A stretch of DNA of 64,000 nucleotides from assembly GCA_014058105.1 (NCBI GenBank), contig JACGCM010001129.1, positions 1,933,001-1,997,000 on the forward strand. Reading direction: 5' to 3'. Below the pieces are notes generated by a model that saw only the letters and a list, made by a program, of their open reading frames with translations, searched no databases and was not told where the DNA came from. The DNA comes from Kingdonia uniflora. Its lineage: Eukaryota > Streptophyta > Magnoliopsida > Ranunculales > Circaeasteraceae. Positions 35,201 through 47,004 of this stretch are shown here, one piece after another (within the stretch, counting starts at the first letter, position 1; every line of letters begins with the position of its first letter). The position numbers were made by a program, and so were the translations under genes.

Positions 35201-38123
35201 AACTAAAAGTCCATCAACAGTCAGATAAATCTTACACCGACAAGCGAGTGACTATCAAATATGAGCAGTTTGGCCTCAAAATGATTGGCAAGCGCCTTTG
35301 ACAGCATCTCTTGATAGATCTCAGACCCTGTCACAATCATTTTGTGAACAAGGAATTACATGCTGGATTTGATTAATGGAATTTTATGTAAATGAAATAC
35401 CTGTTCATAGTACTTACCAGAAGGACCAGAGAGCAAAATTTTTGGACTCACAGTAGGAAGTTCTGACGTGTACTTTGTGTAGTCTCTACGTTTCAGGTGT
35501 ACAAATGCGGCTGCAATCAGCACATTTTTTGTGCTTTCACTGTCTCAAGAGAAGTAACTTGGAACTCAGCAAGCTAAGAGAGAACTTATAAAGAAAGGCT
35601 GGTACACTAGTAAGAATGGAAGAGTATTACCTCAAGAAATATGGAAAGTTACTGAAAGAGACGTCTATTTCTCTCCCATCAATAATATTTGAATTTATAT
35701 CTTCCTTGAGAGCAGCAACTTTTGGAGATTCACCTGATGTTGATGCCGGCGGAGAATCCCTCATCGGTTCCATTTCGTCATCTAAATCCAATGTCTTATA
35801 ACGCTTTAGGGGAACATTAACCACAGAAAGGTCTAAAGTGTCTGATTCTGTCCCAAAGTCTTGGCTGTTGCTGGGAGGAACACTATTGGCAGCTGCTGGG
35901 TCGTCAGATACTTTATCAATCCCTGCACTCAAATCAGAATGCCCTTTACTTTCCAGGCCATCAGCATATCTGGGCAACAATGAGAAAGACGGTGAGCTGA
36001 AATCTAAGTCTCCTGATGAGGTCCGTTGGTTTGAGGCCCTAACGACAGGAGTTGAATCAGCTCCCGGACGTTGCACAGAAGTCGTGATAATTTTACCTCG
36101 GTAAACACTGAAAATTTCTGTTAAATTCGTTATTTTGATCCTTGCCTTACCTGCACTGATCTGAGTCTCCACCTGCGCAACCGGCGATTTAGTTGGTCCG
36201 GCAACAATAAGTTGATGAAAAATCTATGATTGGTTAAGGACATTCCAGACCAAAGAGAAAAAAACGAGAAAAACAACCATATTAAGCAGAGTAGAAGAAA
36301 AGAAAGGAAAACGCCAGAAGGATACGTAAGCCTGGTTCCCTGGTGAACAGAATATCAGTTCATCCCCAGAGCTGATAACAGAGCTGGTATTCTTCATAAC
36401 AATCTTCCCATTTACTTGCACAGACCCCTTGCTCCCTGTACTTTCGAGCACAGCAATCACACGTCCTTCACTCTGAACACACCCACAAACAATGATTACG
36501 TATACTCCATGTACACATTACAGATTTGATATTGAAAAACATAAAGAGTTAAACTCCAGATTTTTTTAATTCTCAAAACATACCTGTGTATACTTGATTC
36601 TGCACAATGTTGCGCTTACAGAGTGTTCCTTTAGAGTGAAGGTGCAATGTTTGCCTGAACCAACGGTGAAAATAGGCGTGCAAATGGGTATACTCGCATT
36701 CTACCAAACACAAATCATTCATTTTCATTAGGAGATTAAAAAATCAATAATTCAACTCGAACATGCTTGAACGTATTTTACACCCCACTTAGCAATGTGT
36801 CACGAAATCCCGGTCTACGACACGGAAATCTATATTGCTTATAAATAGTATTTGAAGGAATGTCAACTAGATTGTACTTCATACTTATTATTCACGTTTA
36901 GTACATGTATAATTCTGTTGTATTCTTCAAATCGTGATTTTCAGTATGCTGAGTTGCTAAAAAAGTCTCTCCAACGTCATGTCTTCGAGTTAGTGTATTT
37001 TTGGACATAAAGCTGTTGAAATGTATCTCTTTCTATCTACTAGAAACGGAGACTAAATAAGTGTTGAAAACTAGTTTTTCCTAGGTCGATAGGATGGGTC
37101 GTAGTTTGATGTCTCTCTGCTTGGCCTTTTGGTTTGGTATCTATTGGATTGTCCTGTTTCTCCATCTATCATTGTAGAATTGCTTCTATTTTACACCTTT
37201 GAGAAAGTTTTCGCTCCGTATACATTTAAAGATGTATTGTAACTTTCAAGAGTTGCATCATAGAGTAGTTTCCCATTTTAATAGGTACATTAAGAGACAC
37301 CTCTCATATATATACCCTTGTCCGAAATTCATTTTAGACACTCAACTTTTGTTAATCTTTGAGGATATTGTGTCCAATGCAAGCTCTGATTGACAATTGC
37401 TTGTAATCTCTAATTTCTTCATTATTGTATTTAATTTTCTTATAATTTACATGGACCAATCCCTAAATAAGCTAAAGCTGAATCCTAAATCATCTACATT
37501 GACTAGTCTTCATTCATCAAATAAATCCAATTAAAACCAAAAATTTACCTGTGAGTACTGCGATAGAAGCTTGCCCCAAGGAGTAGAAGTATTGAAATGT
37601 GGATTATGCTTCTGTAACCCAGTCCACGGAAAAGAACTCTTAGCTTTATCAACCCCAATCGGTAAAGGACCTAAATTTAATAAACCCAATGCCAAATTAC
37701 AACCAAGAATACGAAAAAGAATTCAATCTTTGAACAAAATAAATACCTCTGAGAATCGTCGGTGCCAATACAGGAACCGCCTCCACCGCAACCACTCCTC
37801 CTTCGTTTTTACATCCAGAAGAAACATCAGCTGAAATCGGAGTATCGATTAGTGCATCATCAACAGCTGGAGATGATGAGCACAATTCCTTCAAATTCTC
37901 GGAAGATCCTGATGTTTGAGCCAACTTATCCGATACATCTCCACTCTTCTCAACCTAGAAATCATGAAAACCAAGTTAAAATCACACAAAAAAATTGATT
38001 GAAATCTGAAATTCAAACCTTCAATCTCTTGGGCGACGAGGGTTTGTCATCAGATGATGAAGATTTCCTGGTGTTGTTGGAGTTGGTGGTCGAGAGAGAT
38101 CCGCTTCGCCTTGTTGAAACCAT
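23296..38123 (-). CDS. FHA-domain AAA ATPase (plant spastin/katanin/MSP1-like clade), frame break in exon 15
   Basis: Twenty-seven exons, minus strand, from ATG at 38123: 38123-38019, 37954-37747, 37670-37549, 36700-36584, 36472-36326, 36223-35631, 35539-35418, 35327-35236, 34644-34404, 34323-34257, 33178-33030, 32910-32840, 32742-32569, 32463-32392, 32283-32183, 32098-32009, 31379-31304, 31207-31111, 30037-29968, 29878-29699, 28782-28660, 28577-28494, 24490-24306, 24058-23920, about 23832-23773, 23620-23516, 23409-23296. Total is about 1,234 residues, usual for the family. Order: basic nuclear-type N-terminus (PKRLK), FHA fold in exons 4-5, linker, then the AAA module with Walker A GPPGTGKT (exon 21), Walker B SVIFVDE (exon 22), sensor 1 AATNRP and arginine finger RRLPRR (exon 23), and the family C-terminus KKALSYFM. 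Exon 15 is 101 bp between two phase-0 boundaries, so the frame is lost by one base there; see findings. Confidence 0.92.
24640..27925 (+). mobile_element. LINE (L1-type non-LTR retrotransposon), 5'-truncated, in an intron of the AAA gene
   Basis: It sits antisense in the intron between exons 22 and 23 of the ATPase gene. It begins with the last endonuclease motif (SDH near 24687), followed by the linker [13 protein letters not shown], the reverse transcriptase ([48 protein letters not shown], catalytic LMFADDLLL near 26070) and a zf-RVT segment ([15 protein letters not shown]...CSLCG near 27090-27180). It ends in an A-rich tail (27900-27925). Several frameshifts and stops break the ORF. The first 4 kb of a full L1, including ORF1 and most of the endonuclease, are missing. 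Target duplications were not identified. Confidence 0.85.
27480..27643. repeat. 82-bp tandem duplication in the LINE 3' region
   Basis: cttccattctggaaggtctt starts at 27480 and again at 27562; the two 82-bp units differ by about one base (gactttgctc versus gaccttgctc). The low divergence suggests that it arose recently or by replication slippage in this copy. Confidence 0.85.
28015..28183 (+). other. Exon-like open segment of unknown origin inside the AAA gene intron
   Basis: On the plus strand, antisense to the host gene, a frame reads [19 protein letters not shown] then [20 protein letters not shown] and DEFHLW, followed at once by a plausible splice donor (tgg|gtaaat). The amino-acid composition and donor resemble a captured exon of a plastid-targeted type of protein. 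I do not recognise the family, and the segment could be chance. Confidence 0.3.
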
Positions 38124-38300
38124 CGCTCGCTCCTGCTCTGATTTTTTTTTTCTTTTTTTCTTTTTTATCTCTCTCTCTTTCTCTTTAGGTCCAAATTTAT
38201 TTTATCGCTCTTTCTTGTTTTCGAGGAGAGAGAGAGAGTAAGTGAGTGAGAGAGAGAGAGAGAGACTGATCGAGTGAAGATGGTTTTATTTCCTCTTTTT
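38121..38300 (-). promoter_or_regulatory. 5' leader/promoter-proximal region of the AAA gene with GA/CT microsatellites
   Basis: Upstream of the ATG (38123, minus) the plus strand shows a T/C-rich run (38140-38185) and an interrupted GA repeat (38224-38267). Read on the minus strand, GA- and then CT-rich tracts of this kind are common in plant core promoters and leaders. No clear TATA box was seen. Confidence 0.4.
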
Positions 38301-38631
38301 TAACCATTGTTTTTTGGTTTTCTAGATTTGGCTATTGGTCTCACCTCTTTAAATTGTTGGTCCATACCGGTTCGATTCGGTGTGTTTTACGTGAGAGAGT
38401 GAGAAGAAGAGAAGTCTCTCTCTACCTACAATCCTGCTCTCTCCTACCTAAATTCTGTGAGGTGAAACAGTCTAACTTGCGCATGTGAATAATGTGCACC
38501 TGATGGGGTACTAACCTGTTCCCGGAGTAGTATAACATTGTGAAACCTGCTTGCTGACTGGAAGTGCCAAATGTTATGGCGATTATTTCCTTCGTTACAC
38601 GTGTTTTTGGTGAAAAAGAGTAGGCAAGTGA

Positions 38632-38986
38632 GAGCATCTCCTAAAGTACCTCACTTTATTGGGTGAAAAAAACCAAAATCTAAATGAGTGAGGTCAAATT
38701 TCATCCAACAATTGGTTTTTCTAAAAGACGCCTAAATGTTGGGCGCCCGTTTTATTTTTATTTTATTTAGACGTATGTTTCGTTTTTTTTTTTAAATGTT
38801 TTTTATAAGGCTCATAACTGTTAGGCGGCCGATCAGGACGTAAAAAAAGCAAGGTTGCACCTTGAAAAACAAAGCTCAACCTTGTTTTTTGAGGAGAAAA
38901 ACCAAGTGAGTGAGGTACTTTTGGTAGAGGAAAATTCTGCATGAGACCTCAAAAACTAAGTGAGTAATGTACTTTAGGAGATGCTC
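38632..38986. mobile_element. MITE with GAGCATCTCC termini (PIF/Harbinger-like)
   Basis: Terminal inverted repeats of about 26 bp (GAGCATCTCCTAAAGTACCTCACT at the left; the right end is its near-perfect complement) flanked by a 3-bp direct repeat TGA (38629-38631 and 38987-38989). Length 355 bp, no coding capacity. The 3-bp duplication and the GAGCATCTCC ends fit PIF/Harbinger-type MITEs, although TGA is not their usual TWA target. Confidence 0.7.
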
Positions 38987-39342
38987 TGAGTGAACTTTCG
39001 TCTTAAGGTAACCGACTAAAGTAGTTATAGGCAACATTTGGTTTTTAGGAGATGTATTTAAAATAATTTTTATCAAAGCGGCATTTATTTTTGTTATTAT
39101 ATACGGTAAACAACAAATGGTCTGTTGGTTATGTTACGTGATCTATCTATGGTTTGGTTCCCGGATAAGAGAAGCAAGCGTCAATGTCGTATTTTCACCA
39201 AATGTGCAGTATTGGTGTTACAGTACAGTTTTAGTCTGCATCATAAAACACAAGTGGGTTGTTGTTGTTTTTATTTGATCAATCGTATATAGTTAACTTA
39301 AACTACGGTGATATTTGATGTTATTTAAATGAGTCGCAGTTT

Positions 39343-39580
39343 CTTTTTGGTAAAGTGATGTTTCATTGAAAGATTGGCACCAGCCTGGTGGTTGTTCCAC
39401 CAAATACATCATCTAACAAACATCTAGGCTCTAGCAATATTGCTGAAGCCAATGTCTAGGTCACAGTGGCTCCCATTTTGGCCAAGATGTCTGGCACAAT
39501 ATTACCTTCTTGGTATACATGAGGCAATAGATTCTCGTCGCATGTGAGACATCGTCAAACAGTCGAACCTCCTGAAAATG
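39343..39580 (-). pseudogene. LINE RNase H tail remnant
   Basis: On the minus strand the sequence reads LPHVYQEGNIVPDILAKMGA, a stop, TLASAILLEPRCLLDDVFGG and RLVPIFQ, then a stop. This matches the C-terminal RNase H end of plant LINEs (the usual motif is REGNxVADxLA), including the typical short tail after it. It contains an internal stop. No other LINE domain is nearby, so it is a 3' fragment. Confidence 0.6.
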
Positions 39581-40292
39581 ATCCAGTTTTTTACCTTTTG
39601 TTATATTGCTATTGGTTAAAGAATCAATGGCAAGCAAATTGCTATTAGGCTCCGATATGTAGAATATTCATTTTTCCTCTTATGAACGTAATTACTAGAA
39701 CAAAGTACAGATTATTCGCATAACGTAATTACTCCCGGGACTCGCTAAGCTGCACTCGGAAACTATATGGTAAGGTGCAATGCAAATATGCAATTACTAT
39801 GACTATAGTCATACTTATTTATTGGTAAGAATTTTGCTGCAAATGTTTTGATTGCTAAAATGGTTGCTTGGTTGTTAGTTTAATAGTTTCAGCTATTAAT
39901 CTAGATTATGAAGTATCAAAATCTATTATCTTTTTTCTCTAATTTGATCTTCTATCAGATAAGGATTTGTTAGCAAATTTGTTGAGATAATGAAGGCAAT
40001 TGAATTAAATAGAGCACAAGCTTGTTGAAAATGCCTCGAGTCTAACAATGAAATCTCTATTTTATTTTTTTTAATACGATTTTCTTTGCCTTCAAATTGT
40101 GCATTTGATACCTATTTCAATCTAAAACGTGATTCAAAGCTTATACTTTCAGAAGTTTCAGCGACATTTATTATAGCCCAAGTTTCATACTCACATAGGT
40201 ACCAAACTTAGCAACTACAAATCAATCTCAAGCTTCTCATCATTGAGCTCCGCTGAAAACAATTAGCTCTGAGGTCCGGATGGAATCAATAA

Positions 40293-40878
40293 TGTTAGGT
40301 TACGGCTCAAAAACAGGGGAAGTCGTTTGAAGGAGTAATGAAGTCGTTCGAACGAAAAAGTTTACGTTGAAGTCGTTCGAACGAGACTTACGTCGTTCAA
40401 ACGAAAAACGCTCTGTTTTGTTTTCTAAGTTTGTTCTGAAGAAGATTTATTCCAAAGCAATGGTTTATCTTGTGATACGTACTTCGCTGATAACCTAATA
40501 GAAAGTCTATAAATACATAGTGTAAGTTAAAGGCCTATGTACAATGAGAAAGAGTTAAAGAGAGAAAATAGAGAAATCTAGGGTTTTGCTCTTGAGAGAT
40601 TTCTTGGGTTTTCTTTCTAAGGTTTCTTGCTGATGATTATCTGTAAAGGTAGAGGTGAGGTTGAGTGATCTCTGTAACTTCTTGTAACCCTAAGTGATAA
40701 TATATTCGTCGTGTTTGTCGGGGGTGGTTTTGATCATTTTGGGTTTCCACCTAATTTAAACCTTGTGTATATGATTAATTGCTTTGGATTGAATTCTCCG
40801 TTGTTAGAGTTAGATTTTAAGTTTTTGCTAATCGTATTGTGCTTTCGCGTTGCGATTTGCCCCCTCAGTTTCCTAACA
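40293..40878 (+). mobile_element. Solo LTR
   Basis: It opens TGTTAGG and closes CCTAACA (7-bp perfect inverted repeat) and is flanked by a perfect 5-bp target duplication AATAA (40288-40292 and 40879-40883). It is 586 bp long with a TATA-like ctataaatac at 40507, so it reads on the plus strand. Three copies of TCGTTCGAACGA or a one-base variant lie at about 40349-40405. No interior sequence remains: the element was lost by LTR-LTR recombination. Orientation and the copia assignment are inferred from the shared palindrome with 5920-6100. Confidence 0.85.
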
Positions 40879-41430
40879 AATAATGTTTTGTGAAATAATT
40901 TATGTCTTGAAATATTCCGTGTGCCCTTTCCTCGCCTTTGGACTCCCGCAAGTTAAGGGATAAACCTTCTTTTATCCCATTTGTAATTGTAAATATAAAT
41001 TATTTAGTTGATTTCCCTTACGTTTAACACCTATTCCTGATAGTCTTGCATATAGTTGACACGTGTTCACTACTAGAATTAGCGTCAATGGCCACCGTTC
41101 TGGCTGTGGCTAATACCATTCGCCACGGGTACATCCGTGCCTAGGGTTGTGTCAACTGGTGGTGTGGCTAATGCTCAATCACGAACTTGACCGTGGCTAA
41201 TGAATCAGATATAGCCACGGATAGTACAGTGGTTACTTCGTGGTTATTAATGTACATTAAATACATTATAAATCGTGGTAAATGGCTTCATTGGTTACGA
41301 ACTTTCCCACGCAATGCCCCGTGGCTAATATCTGTCAATCACCACCATATTATATGTGGCTAATGTTTGTTAATTACCACTGTTTCGTCTATGGCTAATG
41401 CTTGTTAATTACTACAAAACTAGCCTTCTC

Positions 41431-41437
<7 letters not shown>

Positions 41438-41482
<45 letters not shown>
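41438..41482. repeat. (TA)n microsatellite
   Basis: An uninterrupted ta run of about 45 bp just inside the left subterminal region of the CACTA element. Confidence 0.9.
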
Positions 41483-41483
<1 letters not shown>

Positions 41484-42009
41484 CACATTTGTGCAAACTG
41501 GTAGTACGACCTTTTATTTGCATTTAGCAATACAGTATACATCACTATAATAGAAAAACTTAAACAATTACCAAATTAAAAATTAAAAGAGAAGGCTACA
41601 ATCCATGAGGAGTTTGAAGTAGTTTCTTGCGCATACCTCCTCACAAACGTTGTATGTGGATTGTTAATATAGAAGCACAGAATATCCTGACATCCATTCA
41701 ACTTCAAGTCTTTAATGGCGGAAGGTTTCCTTTCCCATACTTCTCCGGCTTAACCAAGCTGTAGAGAAGTCGGAAAGTGTTCTCTAACAGCAACCTTTAG
41801 TAGTCCATAAAAATATCCGTACGGTGAGCTTTTGCATATGAATCTGAAAAGAAAGGAGAGTAGTTTCCAGTTGGTAAATCTCTCCGAATAGTTAATAGAG
41901 CTCCACATCCTAAACCAAGGATACACCATCTTCAATATTTACAGTAGCTGCTCTAAACAGTCAGAGGTTTTAATGCTGTTATATGCCGTTTTGGCATATA
42001 GAAATGAAC

Positions 42010-42859
42010 CTCTCAAAATCGTGATAAGCATTAAGTTGCTAAGATTCGCTGTGGATTGCAGAATCAGACCAATGACAAAGGATGGACAAACTGTTACAAC
42101 GTCAAGCTTATTCTCTTTTGCATATTCCAAAGCATCATTTTCTGCTGCTGTCTTGGCAAGATAATACCAGTTCTGCAGGTACATAAACATGGGGAACTTA
42201 GTATATCGAGGAGGAAATATATTCTAAAGAAAGCAATATATACCACCTTGTTAAAACAAAAATATTCTAATACTCACGAAACGAAAATACCTGAAACCTA
42301 GATATCACCAGTCCTGCAAACTGGAAATTAACTACTAGTTATTCTTATCATGAGGCTTTCGGAAACTTATGACTCAACTAATATACCATGCACATAATTA
42401 AACACGAAAAACGGGTAGGACTTCAACCAAATATTGTTATGACTCATGCAAGTAAACAATGATGTCACCATGCATATAATCAACAATGAACACGATAGAT
42501 AGTATTAATTCACTAGACAGGAAGATCATAGCTGAAGATTGAAGGGCATTAGAAAGTATAAGCAGAATGGAGCTCTTTGAAGAAAACGAAAAAAATAGAG
42601 ATATGCACCCTAAAAGAAAAGCATGAGAAAAACTTCAAAATTAAACAGTATTTTCATTTTACCTATCAATTACCTTGGTTGCTCTGCAGTACTCTTTGTC
42701 CGACCAACATGCCTCGTCCTTGACGCGGTCTCTTGGCCAGTTAGGATTCATCAAAACATCAGCTACAGATGACACAATAACCACTCTCTTCCCACTGGTT
42801 TCTGAACAAGCCTTAAGAACATTTAGTGTACTCGTTACTGCTGGCTCAATCAGTTCAGC
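42010..42859 (-). pseudogene. Cinnamoyl-CoA reductase-like gene fragment (two exons with intron)
   Basis: Exon 42859-42674 reads AELIEPAVTSTLNVLKACSE then KRVVIVSSVADVLMNPNWPR and DEACWSDKEYCRATK, with proper acceptor and donor. After a 501-bp intron, exon 42172-42010 reads NWYYLAKTAAENDALEYAKE then LDVVTVCPSFVIG, LQSTANLSNLMLITIL. These are the central part of plant CCR-like NAD(P)H-dependent reductases (extended SDR family, phenylpropanoid-type). The catalytic Y-x3-K motif is present as YYLAK (Y then K). The N-terminal nucleotide-binding exon and the C-terminal substrate-binding exons are missing. The intact splice sites and intron point to DNA-level capture, not a retrocopy. It lies inside the CACTA element. 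Confidence 0.8.
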
Positions 42860-43339
42860 CTGCAAAGCCAGTTTGTTAGATGGAATGAGACTAATGGATG
42901 CATCATGCCAAGATGAGTAAATGGATTACAAAATAGAGTTCCATTTTAAATTGATACACTTAATTATTTTTGCAACACGTCTTTTCATAGATTTTCCGCA
43001 GAAATAACATTTGAGCTTTCCTCTGAAACACAAATAGAGTTCCATTTTAAAGAACTATAAAAACTATCGAAATTTGGGTGCTTAATATGAAGTCTGCCTC
43101 AAGCTTGCTGAATAATTATTAGGACCATGCAATTGCTAAGATGGCAATAACATACATCAGTTCACAAGGAAAATGGACCACGCAAGTGCCTGAGAGTATA
43201 ACCACAACGAGAATAAGCATGGGACAACATTAGCTGTATGTTGCCATCTCATGTCATCCATGAGATACAAAACATGGTTTGTTTGGCGAATCTTGATGGA
43301 GATTCTACAACAATCAACTATGGACTGTTCTTGGTTTTA

Positions 43340-43504
43340 CCTCCAGGAACATATAGTACTTTTCCTAAAAACTGATAAAAAGTAGAAATAGGAGGAAGGA
43401 GCACCGACTTATCAACATAAGGTTGAGAAAAAAGACTATGTTTCTTTTGTTCCACTGCTGGGACGATGCTTCCCATATCTTGAGTGCCTTCGCCCTGAAA
43501 ACAA
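43340..43504 (-). other. Exon-like segment in the CACTA element, family not recognised
   Basis: On the minus strand a frame follows a good acceptor (ttttcag at about 43505): GEGTQDMGSIVPAVEQKKHS then VDKSVLLPPISTFYQFLGKV. It stays open for about 55 residues and then stops. It lies between the CCR-like and RNA-binding fragments and may be another captured exon. No motif identifies it. Confidence 0.3.
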
Positions 43505-44237
43505 GTAACTGATTCTATGAGCAACTTCAACTGATTCTACAATGCGCTGGAGGCAGATATAGTTTAAGTTAAGTGTAATTCAGATAAAACCCCTGTTTTA
43601 GGGGTCATTCGTGGTGCTCCTGCATGTAAATAATAAGAGACCCCTTTTCAAGCCAATCACTAGCTAGGAAATGGCATCTGTATCAAGAGTAATGAGTATA
43701 CCTCCTTATAATAGAGCTGGTTTGTGCCGATTCCTTTCTAGAATATCATCTTTTTTTCATTCAAAATAGAACAAAAATTTCAGCATAAGATCAAAAAAGT
43801 GCGGCATAATTTTTTGTGTCCCGCTGCAACCAACATACGTTATTTTTTTTAGATTGGGTTGAACCCAGATGCTTCAACATATCTACACAGTGCATCTCCA
43901 ATAATGTTCATGTGTGAGTTGAAACAATAAATAAATAAAATAAACTAAACTAAACTAAACTAAACTAATATATCCGTGTTTACACTGTGCTCTCTCCAAT
44001 TATCCAAAACAGGGCCAAATCAAGACATCATAAAAAAACCAAAAAACAGAACAGAAAATAGCTCTATGCAAATATTGCAAAATAACTGAGACGCAAAGAC
44101 CTTTGAAAAGAGTACTGGCGACATTAGTGAATGTTCAAGATAACTGAATCATGAAATCAAGATGCACAAAGATAGACTAAAAAAATACCAGAAATATGAA
44201 CAATCCTGTTGATCCAGTTAGTTGTCATGAATTTTAC

Positions 44238-44340
44238 CTGTACATTATTATTGCACATGTTTCTACCCAATGAAACACAGATAATTTGTTCACCCAGAAT
44301 AGTGTTATGCAACTTTTGAACTGCTTCTTCTGGGTCTTCC
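44238..44340 (-). pseudogene. RBP45/47-like RNA-binding protein fragment (single exon)
   Basis: Between an acceptor (tgtacag) and a donor (cag|gtaaaa) the frame reads EDPEEAVQKLHNTILGEQII then CVSLGRNMCNNNVQ. This is the last part of the third RRM of plant oligouridylate/poly(A)-binding RBP45/47 proteins (usual pattern AEEAxxxLxGTxIGxQxVRLSWGRxPxNKQ). The neighbouring RRM exons were not found. Lies within the CACTA element, same strand as the other captured pieces. Confidence 0.55.
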
Positions 44341-44938
44341 CTGTACATTATTGCATAAACCTGACTTAATAAAACAGAGAAGAGTTTTCTAATATTGTTT
44401 GCATGAAATATTTGGCATATAGATGTAATGTTTGGAGGAAAAACAGTCTTGGAAAAGAGATTATATCTGTAAATTACTTCTAATTAATGCTGATTTACAC
44501 AGAAACCTACTCCTTAACTAAAACCTTCCAAAATATGAAAAATACTATTATGTTTTGGGCTGTTTAATGCCGCCCCCAACAACCACCACCACATTCGATG
44601 AAAAGATAAGTGCCCTTCCACCCCACCTCCCTCTTCTCCTGTTAATGACTTGTGAAAGAATGAAAAAAACCTTTCAATGCTTTTGAGTCCTTTTGCAATA
44701 TCTCCTTGGAATCACGGATCTTAAACTTAATACATCAACATCACTTTCAGAAGAGAATATTAGTTTTTTTTTCATCATTAATGGGTGAAGGTTGCATTTC
44801 TATTTGTAGACCATGAATAAGGGGTATTGCAAAATGACCAGAAACTGTCAGGAGACAAACATCAAGTTAACGAAACTTCTGCCACACAGCAGTAACTTCT
44901 GGTCACATTTATATTTGAATTTAGCTAAACCTGTGGCA

Positions 44939-45250
44939 TTAACAAGGTAAAAGGACAGGTGTTGCATTAACAAGGTAAAAGGATGAAACAAATACCGTTG
45001 GATTTATTTTACATACCAGTGAAGTTCGCCCTTTCTTCTCGCCATGGATCTTTAAAAAACCTTTGGCTACCTCTTTTCTTTGCTTAGGCAACACATTCCT
45101 ATTTTCTTCTGACTCTCGGGCTTTAAAAAGCTCTCTATAAAACTCCTCGCTGCCGGGCAACAAAAAGGAGCTAGAGGTAGCCTAGACTCTTGGTTCGAAG
45201 CCTATCCTTTGTTGATCTCTACGCTTCTCCAGTTTTGCTCTTCTAACCAC
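44939..45250 (-). other. Open exon-like segments in the CACTA element, family not recognised
   Basis: A minus-strand frame, SFLLPGSEEFYRELFKARES then LPKQRKEVAKGFLKIHGEKK, ends at a plausible donor (tg|gtatgtaaaa) near 45016. The adjoining upstream sequence reads ETQDVHRSLSEWLEEQNWRS in another frame. They are charged, coding-like stretches and may be another captured gene, but I cannot name it. Confidence 0.3.
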
Positions 45251-45402
45251 TCGCTTAGGGATCGGTGAACATCTTGAGTCTCAACGTCAACCAATACAGC
45301 TTCTTTTCTTCGCAGCAGTTGTACATCGTCACCAGCACACCACTACTCTCTATCATCTCTCGGTCCGGGTCTATGTGCCAAAGGCCAAAGCGTGGAACCC
45401 CT

Positions 45403-46428
45403 TAGGGCTGTACACAAAACCAGTGAACCCGATCCGGACCGACCCGACCCGGCTAGTTCGGTCCGGTTCTCAAGAATACCCGGTTCGGTTTCAGATTTGA
45501 GTTTGATAACCCGGTTATTGCCAGTTCGGGTTTGTTTTAGGCCTCGGGTTACCGGTTCAAAACCCGAAACGGATTTAGAGTAAATATATTCTAACCTAGA
45601 CAAACAGTCTCCTCTCTCCCTCATTATTCATCAAACATTAATCCCCTCTCTCCCTCTTAAAATCATCTACCATCTCTCTCTAAATTTACAAACAACGGCA
45701 TCAAGCATAGTCATCAAGTCTTCGGGTTCCCCTCTTAAGTACAATATCGTCATCAAGCATCGTCATCAGGTCCCTCTTAAGTACAGCATCGTCACCGATC
45801 TCCCTCTTAAGTACAACATCGTCATCGATCTCCCTCTTAAGTACAACATTCCCCTCTAATCGAAACACTGCAACACCAAAAACATACCCAATTTTAGAAA
45901 TTAGGCAAACTCAAATGTGTTGTAATATTTAGGGGTATGGAGATGAATGAAACATTAAGAGTTTAATTTGAAGATTTGGGGGTATATGTTATAATATTTG
46001 GTTGTTGTTATAGTTGTTGTTACATTACCACATACCGCAGCAACTTGATTTGGGGGTTGTTGTTATAGTTGTTGTTATATTTGATTTGGGGGTAATGTTG
46101 AATGTATGGTAACAGACTGTAATGGTTTGCATCTGGGCTATCTATTTGGTCTTACTGGGTTTGCATCTGGGCTATATCTATTTGGTCTTACTGGGTTTGC
46201 ATCTAGGTGGGCTATCTATTTTGTTCAATGTGGGTTGGGTTTGCATCTGGGTGATATTAACAAACCGAACTCAGGACCCGGCCCGACCCGACCAACCCGG
46301 TTCGGTTTCGGTTCGGGTTATGCTCCTGGTCGGTTCAGGTCCAGGTCCATAATTTGATAACTCAATGAGTTCGGGTCGGATCACTAAAATGCCTAGACCC
46401 GGGCCGGCCCGACCCGAGTACAACCCTA
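45403..46428. mobile_element. hAT-like non-autonomous element nested in the CACTA element
   Basis: The ends read TAGGGCTGTACAC and, on the other strand, TAGGGTTGTACTC: imperfect inverted repeats of the TAGGG-TG-AC type typical of plant hAT MITEs. GC-rich subterminal blocks (cccgacccggc, gggccggcccgacccg) lie next to both ends. The interior has a tandem repeat around the phrase ccctcttaagtacaacatcgtcatc (about 45730-45855). Length 1,026 bp. The expected 8-bp target duplication is not visible (gaacccct versus atcatggg), so limits could be slightly off. Confidence 0.6.
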
Positions 46429-46689
46429 ATCATGGGGCAGCAAAGGATCCTGGGGCATAGGTGGCTACGGACAGAGTACTAGGTCTAAAAAAGAAGAAGA
46501 CCCGTCACAAATAGCAAATAGCTGGAGTTTAGAAGGATCCTAAGTTCAGGTGGAATCTGTTAAAGCTAGCTTTAAAAGGAGTTAAAAAGAGTCAAAGTTA
46601 TGACTATGCTCTATCACGACCGTATCAGAGGCTCGGCGCCTTTTTTCCGTAACTCTTTTCCTTCTCTTTTGTTAACTATTCTAAGTGGT

Positions 46690-47004
46690 TTAGAAAGCTA
46701 CAACACACTCCTTTTTAAAGCCTTTTTCGACTTTCTTTGACACACACCTGTAACATACTCCTCTCGTTGCCTTATCTAGTCTGCGAAGTTTTCCTCTCGC
46801 CCAACTATTTACATTACCACTACTTGCAGTCCTTTCACTCCTAACTACTGGATAAGCAGATGATTTGGTTCTCGAAGTAGGAGATGTAGGGAAGAGATGA
46901 GGAAAGTCCAACGTGAGTGAACGATATAAGAATTTTTTCTCACAAATAGAAGACTTCAACTGTTTTCGATAGTGCTGAAGAAATGTTGGAAAACAAAACT
47001 CCAT
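46690..47004 (-). other. Open reading frame of unknown origin in the CACTA element
   Basis: A 104-residue minus-strand frame containing RSERTASSGNVNSWARGKLR and RGVCYRCVSKKVEKGF. It is basic and serine-rich with no known motif. It could be a chimeric open frame built from captured sequence; chance is also possible. Confidence 0.25.

Noticed and set aside
35838..36104. Plus-strand open frame of 88 codons
   Set aside because: It is the antisense shadow of the large exon 6 of the FHA/AAA ATPase gene.
36112..36155. A short intron inside exon 6 of the ATPase (gtaagg ... ttttcag)
   Set aside because: It would be only about 45-50 bp, shorter than normal plant introns, and reading straight through keeps the frame.
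41750..41935. Possible C-terminal exon of the CCR-like gene
   Set aside because: The translated sequence does not show the conserved C-terminal reductase blocks in any frame, so I did not join it to the fragment at 42010-42859.
46106..46357. Plus-strand frames of repeated GLHLGYL words
   Set aside because: They come from a short repeated phrase (gggtttgcatctgggctat) within the hAT-like element and are not a gene.
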